From assembly GCF_001043025.1 (NCBI RefSeq), contig NZ_JYLD01000016.1, positions 1 to 64,000 of the forward strand: a stretch of DNA of 64,000 nt. The letters run 5' to 3'. The number at the start of each line of letters is the position of its first letter. Position 1 is the first letter of the stretch. Positions 53,042 to 61,936 of this stretch are shown piece by piece. The notes beneath the pieces are model-generated. The model had not been told where the DNA came from. It did not search any database and was given only the letters and a program-made list of their open reading frames with translations. A program made the position numbers and the translations under genes. This DNA comes from Pseudomonas helleri. GTDB taxonomy: Bacteria > Pseudomonadota > Gammaproteobacteria > Pseudomonadales > Pseudomonadaceae.

Positions 53042-53887
53042 TCAGTTGCCCAATGCCGTGCTGATTTCCTGAGCCGTGGGTTCAGCCAGGTTGTAGCGGG
53101 CGAGCAGTTGGCCGTAGCTGCCGTTCTGCTTGATTTGCGCGAGGGCTTCGGTCAGTTCTTCCAGCAGCGGCTGGTTGCCCTTGCGCACGGCCAGGCCGAT
53201 GACCACCGGGTAAATCAGTTCGTTGGAACTGATAACGGTTTTGCCCTGAAGTTTTTCGACGGTGATCTTGGCCACGGCCGGGTCTTCCATTTGCACGTCG
53301 ACCGCGCGTGACAGCAGGGCCTGGGTGGCTTCCGGCGATGTCGGGAACTCGCGGGACTCAATCGCGGGCTTGCCATTGGGCAGGCAGTACTCGGCGGAAA
53401 CCTGATTCAGCTTGGGGACCCACGAGGCGCCTTTGATCGAGCCGACGCGCTTGCCGCACAAGTCTTGGGGTTGCTGGGGCTTGAAGTCGCTGCCGCTGAG
53501 CACCATCAGCGATGAGCCGGTTTTCAGGTAGCTGACAAAGTCGACCTGCTTGGCGCGCTCCGGGGTGACGTAAAGCGCCGAGGCCACCACGTCGAAGCGC
53601 TGGGCGTTGACCCCGAGAATCAGGTTGGCGAAGCGAGTATCGAGAAAGCGCGGCTTCAGCCCCAATTGCTGGCCGAGCAACTGGATGAACTCCGGGTCGA
53701 ACCCGGCAGGTTGTTTTTGATCCAGGTAGGTGTAAGGCGGGTAGGTCAGGTCGGAGCCGACCGACAGTTCCCCTTGTTTGAGCGTGCCTTTAACCTCTGC
53801 CGCCGATACCAGCGGGGCTAAACATGCAAGGGCGACTGTCAGCGCCAGGGTGTGCTTGGTGGTTTTGCTCATCAGACCTTTACGCAT
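53042..53887 (-). CDS. Periplasmic polar amino acid-binding protein
   Basis: The ATG at 53887 has GAGGA about 8 bases upstream, giving 281 residues; an internal ATG 15 bases later is possible. A signal peptide (KHTLALTVALACLAPLVSA) precedes an SBP_bac_3 domain: LSVGSDLTYPPYTYLDQKQPAGFDPEFIQLLGQQLGL and RFDVVASALYVTPERAKQVDFVSYL. It delivers the ligand to the fused permease-ATPase. The ligand is probably a polar amino acid or opine. Confidence 0.92.
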   Translation of the reverse strand: MRKGLMSKTTKHTLALTVALACLAPLVSAAEVKGTLKQGELSVGSDLTYPPYTYLDQKQPAGFDPEFIQLLGQQLGLKPRFLDTRFANLILGVNAQRFDVVASALYVTPERAKQVDFVSYLKTGSSLMVLSGSDFKPQQPQDLCGKRVGSIKGASWVPKLNQVSAEYCLPNGKPAIESREFPTSPEATQALLSRAVDVQMEDPAVAKITVEKLQGKTVISSNELIYPVVIGLAVRKGNQPLLEELTEALAQIKQNGSYGQLLARYNLAEPTAQEISTALGN

Positions 53888-53923
53888 CTTCGTATCCTCG
53901 GTGGGTGACAGCAGTGCGGCAAT

Positions 53924-53938
53924 GATTGTTCAACAATC
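53924..53938. promoter_or_regulatory. Probable GntR/FCD operator
   Basis: GATTGTT-C-AACAATC is a perfect 7+7 inverted repeat, 37 bases before the binding-protein gene. FCD regulators often bind TTGT-n-ACAA-type sites. It would let the GntR gene of the same operon control the operon. Confidence 0.6.
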
Positions 53939-54099
53939 TGTTATTAGTTAGTAAGCGTGTTTCGTGCCAACTATTATTTTTGACGTGCGAAAGAGCGCTT
54001 TAGAGTCAGATAAATGATTTTTTGAGGAGGAAAGGTGCGCCTAAGCGGTGCGATTTGTTACCGGGCGCCACGTTTTGGGGCGTGGTGTGGGTTTTTATG

Positions 54100-54167
54100 T
54101 GTAGGAGCGAGCTTGCCTCGCGATCTTTTCAAAGATCAAAAGATCGCGAGGCAAGCTCGCTCCTACA
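54100..54167. repeat. REP palindrome
   Basis: This is a complete REP inverted repeat with TGTAGGAGCGAGCTTG arms, between the TetR gene and the ABC operon on the same strand. Confidence 0.9.
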
Positions 54168-54192
54168 AGGGGGGCAAGGGCAGCCCAGCGAT

Positions 54193-54813
54193 CTACGGCT
54201 CCAGCCCGATGCCGCGCAGGATGACCGTGGTGATGGTTTGTACCGCTTGGTCGAACTGTTGGTCTGACAGCGGCTGGTGGCCGTTGAGCACGTTGACCTG
54301 GTAGTCGAAGTCCGCGTAGTGCTGGGTCGAGGCCCAGATCATGTACAGCAGGGCAGAGGGCTCGACCGGGTTGATGCGTTTTTCTTCAACCCACTGGCGG
54401 ATCTTCTCTTCCATGAATTTGGCGCCCTTGGACATGTGTTCTTCAAGCATGTCCTGAAACAGTGGCGCACCGCGCATGATCTCGTTGGCCCAGAGTTTTG
54501 AACCGTGGGGGCGCAAACGCGAGTGGGTCATTTTTTTCATCACGTAGCTGGTCAGTACCACGCGCGGGTCGTCGAACTGCACAAAGCAGTCGCCTTCCAG
54601 ATCCCAAGTGCCGAGCAGGTTAACCAGCACCTCGCGGTAGAGGTCTTCCTTGGTGGTGAAGTAGTAATGCAGGTTGGAGCGTGGCAGTTCGGCATGCAGG
54701 GCAATGTCGGCCATTTTGGTCCCGGCATAGCCTTGTTCGGCAAAAATTTTCTCCGCGGCTAAAAGGATTTTTTCGACGTTTTTTCGGCGGATTTTAACTT
54801 TAGGATTGGTCAT
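54193..54813 (-). CDS. TetR-family regulator, RutR-like
   Basis: This 206-residue protein has an N-terminal helix-turn-helix (ILLAAEKIFAEQGYAGTKMADIALHAELPRSNLHYYFTTKEDLYREVL) and a C-terminal domain close to RutR/YcdC (VEPSALLYMIWASTQHYADFDYQV). RutR senses uracil and controls pyrimidine use. It lies between the nucleoside salvage operon (54.9-64 kb, same strand) and the amino-acid importer operon; it could act on either. The ligand is not deducible. Confidence 0.9.
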   Translation of the reverse strand: MTNPKVKIRRKNVEKILLAAEKIFAEQGYAGTKMADIALHAELPRSNLHYYFTTKEDLYREVLVNLLGTWDLEGDCFVQFDDPRVVLTSYVMKKMTHSRLRPHGSKLWANEIMRGAPLFQDMLEEHMSKGAKFMEEKIRQWVEEKRINPVEPSALLYMIWASTQHYADFDYQVNVLNGHQPLSDQQFDQAVQTITTVILRGIGLEP

Positions 54814-54928
54814 CGAATTCCATATTCGGGCGAAGGAGCAGCTCGGGCCTATGCGTGCGTAGCATAGTTCAAATCATTTACAAAAATCAGGTCGGCCGCC
54901 TGAACAGACGGCCGACCGGCCCGCTTTT

Positions 54929-56017
54929 TCAAGGCGCAGGGCGGAAGATTTCTGCGTACAGCGGCCAGTGGTCAGACACGCCTTCGGCATGCCGGGCACT
55001 GTCAAAACGTGCCGGGCTGCCCCAGCGATTGACCTGGTACGGGCTATGGTTGGCCAACCGGATGCTTGCCGGGTCAACCTGCCAGCCATTGAAGCCGCCC
55101 GCCGTGGTCATTTGCTTGGGAAACAGCAGCATGTCGAAGAACGACCACTCGCGCTTGGTGTGGTAGTAGTAGCTGCCTTTGCAGTCATTGCAGCCAATGA
55201 ATTGCGAGACTGCCCAGGTGCTGGCCAGGTCTTTGGCGATGTAGCCGTTCTGTTTTTCTTCCCCGGCATTGATGTTGAAGTCACCGCCGACAATGGGCAG
55301 GACATCGCTTGGCAGTTCGCTTTTCAGGTGTGCCAGATACGCCACGGCTTGCTGGCGCAGGTAGCCCGGAGCGCCGCCAGATGGCAGGTGCACGGCGAAC
55401 ACGGCGGCTTTTTGGCCACCCGGCAGCAACAAGCGCACTTCAAGGATGCCGCGGGTTTTGCTCACGCGTTCCTGGTCTTCGTTGCCCACGGCTTTGTACG
55501 GCACGCGGTGCAGGCGGGCCTTGTCCCATTGCGGTAGACGGCTGAGCACAGCGGTGTCGATACCCCGCGCATCCCAACCTTCGATCAGCACACGGGTTTT
55601 GTAGTCCGACTTGCCGAGGTGGCTGTTGAGCTGCTCAATCACGTTGATGTTTTCAACTTCGTCGAGCATCAGGATGTCCGGGCCGCGGCCCTGGTTGATC
55701 TGCTGGATGACGGCGCTCAGGCGTTTGAGTTTTTCGTTGAGCAGGGCGTCGGTCCAGTCGTTTTCTTCACATTCCTTGCGCCACGCCGCCACGTCAATTT
55801 TGGTGCAGGTGGCGAGGTATTCCGGGTGGGCCTGTTTGACGCTCAGGGGCAGGTAGGCGTAGTCGTCCTTGCCCTCGTCGTGCACGGTATCGAAGAGGTT
55901 TTCGACGTTATAGGTCATCAGCGACACCCGCGCCGTGTCGGCGCTGTGATGGGGGGTGCAGGCGCTCAGGCACAGGACGCTCAGCGCAATGGCGATAGGG
56001 GCACGGAGGAATTTCAT
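54929..56017 (-). CDS. Lipoprotein of the endonuclease/exonuclease/phosphatase fold
   Basis: This 362-residue protein has the lipobox LSAC (Cys20), so it is membrane-anchored outside the cytoplasm. The EEP catalytic motifs are present: TYNVENLFD, LDEVENINV (Glu), GIDTAVLSR, GGDFNIN and SDHWPL. Such enzymes cleave nucleic acids or phosphoesters. As the last gene of a nucleoside salvage operon it could be a secreted nuclease that yields nucleotides for the downstream steps. Other phosphodiester substrates are not excluded. Confidence 0.87.
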   Translation of the reverse strand: MKFLRAPIAIALSVLCLSACTPHHSADTARVSLMTYNVENLFDTVHDEGKDDYAYLPLSVKQAHPEYLATCTKIDVAAWRKECEENDWTDALLNEKLKRLSAVIQQINQGRGPDILMLDEVENINVIEQLNSHLGKSDYKTRVLIEGWDARGIDTAVLSRLPQWDKARLHRVPYKAVGNEDQERVSKTRGILEVRLLLPGGQKAAVFAVHLPSGGAPGYLRQQAVAYLAHLKSELPSDVLPIVGGDFNINAGEEKQNGYIAKDLASTWAVSQFIGCNDCKGSYYYHTKREWSFFDMLLFPKQMTTAGGFNGWQVDPASIRLANHSPYQVNRWGSPARFDSARHAEGVSDHWPLYAEIFRPAP

Positions 56018-56067
56018 GGTGGATCGATCCAGGCAAGTAGGGGAATTTTGGTCTTAAGCGTCAGGGG

Positions 56068-56778
56068 TTACGGAGTGGTCAGCGCCTCCAGGCTCAATTG
56101 CATCATGGCGTGGAAGTCGTCCTGGCGTTGTTGGGCGCTGAGCCTGTCGCCGGTGAGGATGTGGTCGCTGACGGTGAGTACGGTCAGGGCTTTTTTCCCC
56201 AGTTCGGCGGCAACGCCATACAGCCCGGCGGCTTCCATTTCAACGGCCAGCAAGCCCATTTTTTGCATGCGTTCAAACAGCCCGGTCTCAGGTTCGTAGA
56301 ACAGGTCGGCGGAAAAAATATTGCCGATGTGTACCGGCAATTTTTGCCTGTCGGCCTGACGCACCACGCGCTCAAGCAGGCGGTAATCGCAGATGGCGGC
56401 AAAATCATGGCCGGCCAGACGTTTGCGGTTGACGTTGGAGTCGGTGCAGGCGCCCATGGCGATGATCAGCTCGCTGAGCTGGACGTGGGGCTGCACCGAG
56501 CCGCAGCTGCCGACGCGGATGATCTGCTCCACGCCAAACTGGCTGAACAGTTCATGGGCATAGATGGACACCGAAGGGATGCCCATGCCGGAGCCCATCA
56601 CCGAAATCCGCTGGCCGTTAAAGCGGCCGGTGTAAGCCAGCATGTTGCGCACGCCGTTAACCTGCACCACGTCGCTCAGGTAGGTGTCAGCGAGCATCTT
56701 GGCGCGCAGCGGGTCGCCGGGCATCAGCACGGTGTCTGCAAAGGCGCCAGGTTCGGCGTTGATGTGCACAGTGGCCAT
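56068..56778 (-). CDS. deoD: Purine nucleoside phosphorylase
   Basis: The ATG at 56778 with GAGG upstream gives 236 residues (E. coli DeoD has 239). It carries ADTVLMPGDPLRAK, VGSCGSV, AVEMEAAGLYGVA and the catalytic Asp205 in TVSDHILTG. It cleaves purine (deoxy)nucleosides with phosphate to base and (deoxy)ribose 1-phosphate, which DeoB converts. It is encoded 2 bases after deoB. Confidence 0.95.
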   Translation of the reverse strand: MATVHINAEPGAFADTVLMPGDPLRAKMLADTYLSDVVQVNGVRNMLAYTGRFNGQRISVMGSGMGIPSVSIYAHELFSQFGVEQIIRVGSCGSVQPHVQLSELIIAMGACTDSNVNRKRLAGHDFAAICDYRLLERVVRQADRQKLPVHIGNIFSADLFYEPETGLFERMQKMGLLAVEMEAAGLYGVAAELGKKALTVLTVSDHILTGDRLSAQQRQDDFHAMMQLSLEALTTP

Positions 56779-56780
56779 GA

Positions 56781-58022
56781 TCAGTTGCCTCGCGCCGGTG
56801 TTTTGTGAAGAAAAGACCGCCCATGGGAGCATGGCGGTAGCCTGAAGAAATCAGCCAGGGTCTGGCCAAAATCGGCAAAACTGTCGCGTTCGCCGAGGCT
56901 GCCAGGCGTAATGCCTGCGCCCCAGGCCAACACGGGAATGTGTTCGCGGGTGTGATCGCTGCCGGCAAAGCTGGGGTCGCAGCCATGGTCGGCACCAAGC
57001 AGCAGCAGATCGTCAGGGCGCATCTGCGCGAGCAACTCGGGCAGGCGCCGGTCGAAGGCCTCCAGCGCTGCGGCATAGCCGGGAATGTCACGGCGATGGC
57101 CGTAGAGCATGTCGAAGTCGACAAAGTTGCTGAAAATCAACGTGTGGTCCGGGGCTTCGTCCAGCGCGCTGAGGGTGGCGTCGAACAGCGCATCGTTACC
57201 GTCGGCCTTGTACAAGCGGCTGATGCCACGGTGGGCAAAAATATCGCCGATCTTGCCCACGGCAAAAACCTGGCCACCGGCTTCGCACATGCGGTCAAGT
57301 ACGGTCGGGGCGGGCGGCGGCACGGTGTAGTCATGGCGGTTGCCCGTGCGCACGTAGGTGCTCGGGCTATCACCTTTGAAGGGCCGGGCGATGACCCGGC
57401 CGATGGTGTACGCATCGCACAATTCACGGGCGATTTCGCACAGGGCCAGCAACCGCTCAAGACCAAAGTCGTCCTCGTGGGCGGCGATTTGCAACACGCT
57501 GTCGGCCGAGGTGTAGAGAATCGGTTTGCCGCTGCGCCGATGCTCGTCGCCCAATTGCTCAAGGATAGTGGTGCCGGAGGCGTGGCAGTTGCCGAGAATG
57601 CCCGGCAGATTGCCCCGTGCGATCAAAGCCTCCAGCAATTCGGGCGGGAAGCTGTTTTGCTGTTCGGAAAAGTAACCCCATTCAAACAGCACCGGCACAC
57701 CGGCCATTTCCCAGTGCCCGGACGGTGTGTCTTTGCCGCTGGATAGCTCACGGGCGTAGCCGTAGGCGCCCTCGACCTGACTCTCGGCTGGCAGGCCGGG
57801 CGGGAATACCCCGGCGCTTAATGCAGCGGCATGCCCCAGCCCGAGGCGGGCCAGGTTGGGCAGGTGCAGCGGCCCTTGGCGTTGTGGGGTGTCGGCTTCG
57901 CCACGGGCGCAGGCCTGGGCGATATGCAGCAAGGTGTTGGCCCCGCTGTCACCAAAGGTGTCCGCATCGGCGCTAGCGCCAATCCCGAAAGAGTCGAGCA
58001 CCAGCAGCAGTGCCCGGCTCAT
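56781..58022 (-). CDS. deoB: Phosphopentomutase
   Basis: The 413-residue protein starts MSRALLLVLDSFGIGASADADTFGD, with metal ligands of the alkaline-phosphatase-like fold (LDSFGIG, FVDFDMLYGHRRD, GADHGCDPSFAGSDHTREHIPVL). It interconverts (deoxy)ribose 1- and 5-phosphate. It overlaps deoA by 4 bases. Confidence 0.95.
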   Translation of the reverse strand: MSRALLLVLDSFGIGASADADTFGDSGANTLLHIAQACARGEADTPQRQGPLHLPNLARLGLGHAAALSAGVFPPGLPAESQVEGAYGYARELSSGKDTPSGHWEMAGVPVLFEWGYFSEQQNSFPPELLEALIARGNLPGILGNCHASGTTILEQLGDEHRRSGKPILYTSADSVLQIAAHEDDFGLERLLALCEIARELCDAYTIGRVIARPFKGDSPSTYVRTGNRHDYTVPPPAPTVLDRMCEAGGQVFAVGKIGDIFAHRGISRLYKADGNDALFDATLSALDEAPDHTLIFSNFVDFDMLYGHRRDIPGYAAALEAFDRRLPELLAQMRPDDLLLLGADHGCDPSFAGSDHTREHIPVLAWGAGITPGSLGERDSFADFGQTLADFFRLPPCSHGRSFLHKTPARGN

Positions 58023-59341
58023 GAAGCCTCCATCAACAGCTGCACGATCAACGGCGAGGCGCTGTCTGTGTGCTCGGTGATGGTATAGGCCGCAAGCACG
58101 GCCTTGGTGGCTTGCTCGGCCTTGAACGGGTTGCTGGCATGCACCATGGCCAACGGTTGACCCGCCTCAACGTGTTCGCCGGGGAGCTTCAACTGGCTGA
58201 GGCCGACGCTCGGGTCGATGCGGTCTTGCGGGTGCAGGCGGCCGCCGCCCAGAGACACCACGCAAATGCCGATGGCCCGGGTATCAATGCTGTTGACCAC
58301 ACCCGACACCGGGGCGCAGACCGGGATCACTACCTCGGCTGAAGCCAGGTAGGCCTGCGGGTGATCGACCAGATCGGCCGGGCCACCGAGTGCTTCGACC
58401 ATACGTGAGAAGCGGCGCAGGGCTTCACCGCTGCGCCAGGCGTCGAGCAAGTGCTCACGGGCCTGTTCGGCACTGCTGGCCAGGCCTGCACAGAGCAGCA
58501 CTTGGGTGGCCAGCGCCAGGGTTACTTCCCACAAGCGTTCGCTGCGCACTTCACCGCGCAACAGGGCAATCGCTTCTTCGACCTCCAGCGCGTTGCCCGC
58601 CGAGCGCGCCAGCGGCTGGTTCATGTCGGTGATCAGGGCGCGGGTCTTGACCCCGGCCCCGTTGGCCCCGGACACCAGCGAGTCGGCCAGGGCCACGGCG
58701 TTGTCGGCGGTGGACATAAACGCGCCGTTGCCCACTTTGACGTCGATCAGCAACACATCGAGCCCCGCCGCGAGCTTTTTGCTGAGGATCGAGGCGGTGA
58801 TCAGGTCGATGGATTCGACGGTCGCGGTCACGTCGCGAATCGAGTACAGGCGCTTGTCGGCCGGGGCCAGATCACCAGTCTGGCCAATGATCGCGCAACC
58901 CACGTCAGCGACGATGGCTTGCAAACGCTCAGGCGAGGGCAGGCTGTTGTAGCCGGGGATGCTGTCGAGTTTGTCGAGGGTGCCACCGGTGTGGCCCAGC
59001 CCGCGCCCGGAGATCATCGGCACGTAACAGCCGCAGGCGGCCAGCAAAGGTGCCAGCGGCAGGCTGACCATGTCACCGACCCCGCCGGTGGAGTGTTTGT
59101 CGACCACTGGGCCCGGCAGGTTCCAGCTCATGACTTGCCCTGAGTCGCGCATGGCCAGCGCCAGGGCGACGCGTTCCTGCACCGTCATGCCCTTGAGCAT
59201 CACGGCCATGGCGAAGGCGGCGATCTGGCCTTCGCCGATGCTGTTGTCGGTGATACCACGAACAAAGCGCTGGATATCGCTGTCGCTGAGGGTCAGGCCT
59301 GCGCTTTTGCGGCGAATGACTTCTTGTGGCAACCAGTTCAT
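58019..59341 (-). CDS. deoA: Thymidine phosphorylase
   Basis: This 440-residue protein has KHSTGGVGDMVSLPLAPLLAACG, the phosphate-binding loop of pyrimidine phosphorylases, and GRGLGHTGGTLDKLDSIPGY. It cleaves thymidine and deoxyuridine to base plus deoxyribose 1-phosphate. Its start coincides by one base with the end of deoC and its stop overlaps deoB. Confidence 0.96.
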   Translation of the reverse strand: MNWLPQEVIRRKSAGLTLSDSDIQRFVRGITDNSIGEGQIAAFAMAVMLKGMTVQERVALALAMRDSGQVMSWNLPGPVVDKHSTGGVGDMVSLPLAPLLAACGCYVPMISGRGLGHTGGTLDKLDSIPGYNSLPSPERLQAIVADVGCAIIGQTGDLAPADKRLYSIRDVTATVESIDLITASILSKKLAAGLDVLLIDVKVGNGAFMSTADNAVALADSLVSGANGAGVKTRALITDMNQPLARSAGNALEVEEAIALLRGEVRSERLWEVTLALATQVLLCAGLASSAEQAREHLLDAWRSGEALRRFSRMVEALGGPADLVDHPQAYLASAEVVIPVCAPVSGVVNSIDTRAIGICVVSLGGGRLHPQDRIDPSVGLSQLKLPGEHVEAGQPLAMVHASNPFKAEQATKAVLAAYTITEHTDSASPLIVQLLMEAS

Positions 59342-60114
59342 CAGTACGCTCCTTGCGCTGGGGTGTCGGCACTCAGGCCGATGAGTTCAAGCGTGTTGTC
59401 GAGCAGGCTGGAGGCGCCAAAGCGCAAGTGGCGCGGCATGACCCAGGCTTTGCCAAGCGTGTGTTCGGCCAACCACAGGTACACCGCTGCGTCGCCCAGC
59501 ATGCGCATGCCGCCTGCGGGCTTGAAGCCGACGTTCGGGTTGGTTTTGGCGATCACATGCAGCATCAATTCAGCCGCTTCAGGGGTGGCGTTGACCTTCA
59601 CTTTGCCGGTGCTGGTCTTGATAAAGTCGGCACCGGCTTCGATGGCGTCGATGCTCGCCCGGCGGATCAGCAAGGCGTTGAGTTCGCCGGTTTCGAGGAT
59701 CACTTTGAGCACCGCGCGGCCTTCGCACAGCGCTTTGCAGGCGGCGACCAGCTCGCGCCCGCGTTGTTCGTCGCCGCCAATCAGGGCGCGGTACGGGTAA
59801 ACCACATCGATTTCGTTGGCCCCGTCTGCCAGTGCCTGGCGAATTTGCTCAAGCACCTCGGCCAGCGGCGCATCGCCTTCGGGGAAGTTGCACACAGTGG
59901 CCACCTGGATTGAGTCGCCACCCAGGGTATTCAGGGTGCTGCGCGCCAAACGGACAAACTGCGGGTAGACACACACTGCGGCGACAGGCCCGACCGGGGT
60001 CAGGGCCTTGCGGCACAGCGCCTGAATGCTGGCATCGGTGTCGTCGGCGTTGAGTGAGGTAAGGTCCAGCAGGGCGATGACTCGACGTGCCAGTTGGAGT
60101 TCGGTGTCATTCAT
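59341..60114 (-). CDS. deoC: Deoxyribose-phosphate aldolase
   Basis: The ATG at 60114 (MNDTELQLAR) gives 257 residues. The Schiff-base Lys is K166 in DFIKTSTGK; the proton-relay Asp is D103 in EIDVVYP and the second Lys K198 in GFKPAGG. It splits deoxyribose 5-phosphate to acetaldehyde and glyceraldehyde 3-phosphate, the last step of the pathway. The nupC gene ends 68 bases upstream. Confidence 0.96.
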   Translation of the reverse strand: MNDTELQLARRVIALLDLTSLNADDTDASIQALCRKALTPVGPVAAVCVYPQFVRLARSTLNTLGGDSIQVATVCNFPEGDAPLAEVLEQIRQALADGANEIDVVYPYRALIGGDEQRGRELVAACKALCEGRAVLKVILETGELNALLIRRASIDAIEAGADFIKTSTGKVKVNATPEAAELMLHVIAKTNPNVGFKPAGGMRMLGDAAVYLWLAEHTLGKAWVMPRHLRFGASSLLDNTLELIGLSADTPAQGAY

Positions 60115-60182
60115 GTCGGTTCTTCGATCTTTCAAGGGCGCCCGGTCAGTGGCGGGCGCCTGTTGGGGTAATAAGGGGCGTT

Positions 60183-61442
60183 TCACAGTGAAATAAACAC
60201 GCCGGCCAGTGCTGCACTCATAAGGTTAGACAATGTCCCGGCGGTGACGGCGCGCAGGCCCATGCGGGCGAGATCCTTGCGACGGGAGGGGGCCATGACC
60301 CCCAGGCCGCCGAGGATGATGCCGATCGATGAGAGGTTGGCAAAACCGCACAGGGCAAAGGTCACGATAACTTGCGTGTGGGCCGACAACACGCTGACGC
60401 CTTTGCTTGCCGCTTGCACCGGATCGATGTAAGCCGCGAAGTCGACGTAAGCAACAAACTCGTTGAGCACCAGTTTTTCACCGATAAACCCGCCCGCAAT
60501 CGTGGCTTCGCTCCATGGCACGCCAATCAGAAAGGCCAGCGGCGCAAACAGGTGACCGAGGATCAGTTGCATGCTCAGGTGCGGTAGGCCGAACCAGGCG
60601 CCGCACCAGCCGAGAATGCCGTTGAGCATGGCGATCAGGGCGATAAAGGCCAGCAGCATGGCGCCGACGTTGAGTGCCAGGTGCAGGCCGTTGCTGACGC
60701 CCAGTGCCGCAGCGTCGATGACGTTGGCCGGTTTGTCCTCGGGGTAGACCTCAACGCAGCTCGGGTCGTCATGGGGCAGGTGGGTTTCAGGCTCCATCAG
60801 CTTGGCCATCAGCAGCCCGCCGGGGGCGGCCATAAAGCTGGCAGCGATCAGGTATTTAAGCTCGATGCCGAGGCTGGCGTAGCCGATCAATACAGAGCCG
60901 GCCACCGAGGCCAGACCGCCCGCCATCACCGCGAACAGTTCGCTGCGGGTCATGCTGGCCAGAAACGGGCGCACCACCATCGGCGCTTCGGACTGCCCGA
61001 CAAAGATGTTGGCGGTGGCCGACATCGACTCGGTGCGGCTGGTGCCCAAGATGCGGTGCAACGCGCCACCGATCACCCGGATGATTACGTTCATCACGCC
61101 CAGGTAGTAAAGAATGGCAATGAAGCTGCTGAAAAACACAATCAGCGGCAACACCTTGATCGCAAAGACAAACCCTTGATGGCCGAACACCTCGAACATC
61201 TTCTCGCTGGCCAGTGGCCCGAAGAGAAAGCTGATCCCTTCGTTGGCATAGTCCTGCAGCGACGAAACGGTGTTGGAAATGGCCGCCAAGGTGGTCTGCC
61301 CCCATGGCACGTACAGCGCGAATGCACCGACACCTGCTTGCAGTAAAAAGGCTCCGCCCACTGTTTGTAACTTGATCGCCCGGCGGTTGCTGGAGAGCAA
61401 GACCGCCAGAAGGATCAATACACCTACACCAATGAAGCTCAT
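60183..61442 (-). CDS. nupC: Concentrative nucleoside transporter (NupC type)
   Basis: This 419-residue protein has the CNT family features IFVGQSEAPMVVRPFLASMTRSELFAVMAGGLASVAGSV and LNEFVAYVDF, with an overall multi-helix pattern and standard length. It imports nucleosides with protons or sodium and feeds Cdd, DeoA and DeoD in the same operon. Confidence 0.95.
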   Translation of the reverse strand: MSFIGVGVLILLAVLLSSNRRAIKLQTVGGAFLLQAGVGAFALYVPWGQTTLAAISNTVSSLQDYANEGISFLFGPLASEKMFEVFGHQGFVFAIKVLPLIVFFSSFIAILYYLGVMNVIIRVIGGALHRILGTSRTESMSATANIFVGQSEAPMVVRPFLASMTRSELFAVMAGGLASVAGSVLIGYASLGIELKYLIAASFMAAPGGLLMAKLMEPETHLPHDDPSCVEVYPEDKPANVIDAAALGVSNGLHLALNVGAMLLAFIALIAMLNGILGWCGAWFGLPHLSMQLILGHLFAPLAFLIGVPWSEATIAGGFIGEKLVLNEFVAYVDFAAYIDPVQAASKGVSVLSAHTQVIVTFALCGFANLSSIGIILGGLGVMAPSRRKDLARMGLRAVTAGTLSNLMSAALAGVFISL

Positions 61443-61519
61443 GACTGCATTCCCATGTGTAAAGCATCAAAATCGCCTGCACCTCTGTCGGGTGCTGCGG
61501 CGGGCAGGGCAGTGGGTCG

Positions 61520-61936
61520 TTAAAAACGGAAAGCGCCGGGTAACAGTTGCTCGATGGTCCAGTCGCGGCTGGCCGATTCTTGATGCCCGACGCAAAACAC
61601 CGGGCAGTGAGCAAGCATGAGTTCGTGCATGACCTGACGGCAGGCGCCGCAGGGGGAAATCAGCGCCACTTTGGGGGCATACACCAGCATTGCTTTGAAG
61701 CTGCCGGGGGCATGCCCCTGGGCGATCGCGCTGAACAGTGCACTGCGTTCAGCGCAGTTGGTCAGCCCGTACGAGACGTTTTCGACGTTGCAGCCGCGGA
61801 TGATCTGATCATCCGCGGTCAGCAACGCGGCCCCGACAGGGAAGTCCGAGTGCGGGCACCAGGCGGCTTTCGAGGCCGCAATGGCCTCGGGCAGCAGGCG
61901 CTCGTAAAGTGCTTGCGCTTGGGCCGTGCGGCTCAT
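61520..61936 (-). CDS. cdd: Cytidine deaminase
   Basis: This 138-residue protein has the zinc site TNCAERSALF (C61, catalytic E63) and PCGACRQ (C96, C99), a homotetrameric-type short enzyme. It deaminates cytidine and deoxycytidine so that pyrimidine phosphorolysis can proceed. The start overlaps the 5'-nucleotidase gene by 4 bases. Confidence 0.95.
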   Translation of the reverse strand: MSRTAQAQALYERLLPEAIAASKAAWCPHSDFPVGAALLTADDQIIRGCNVENVSYGLTNCAERSALFSAIAQGHAPGSFKAMLVYAPKVALISPCGACRQVMHELMLAHCPVFCVGHQESASRDWTIEQLLPGAFRF

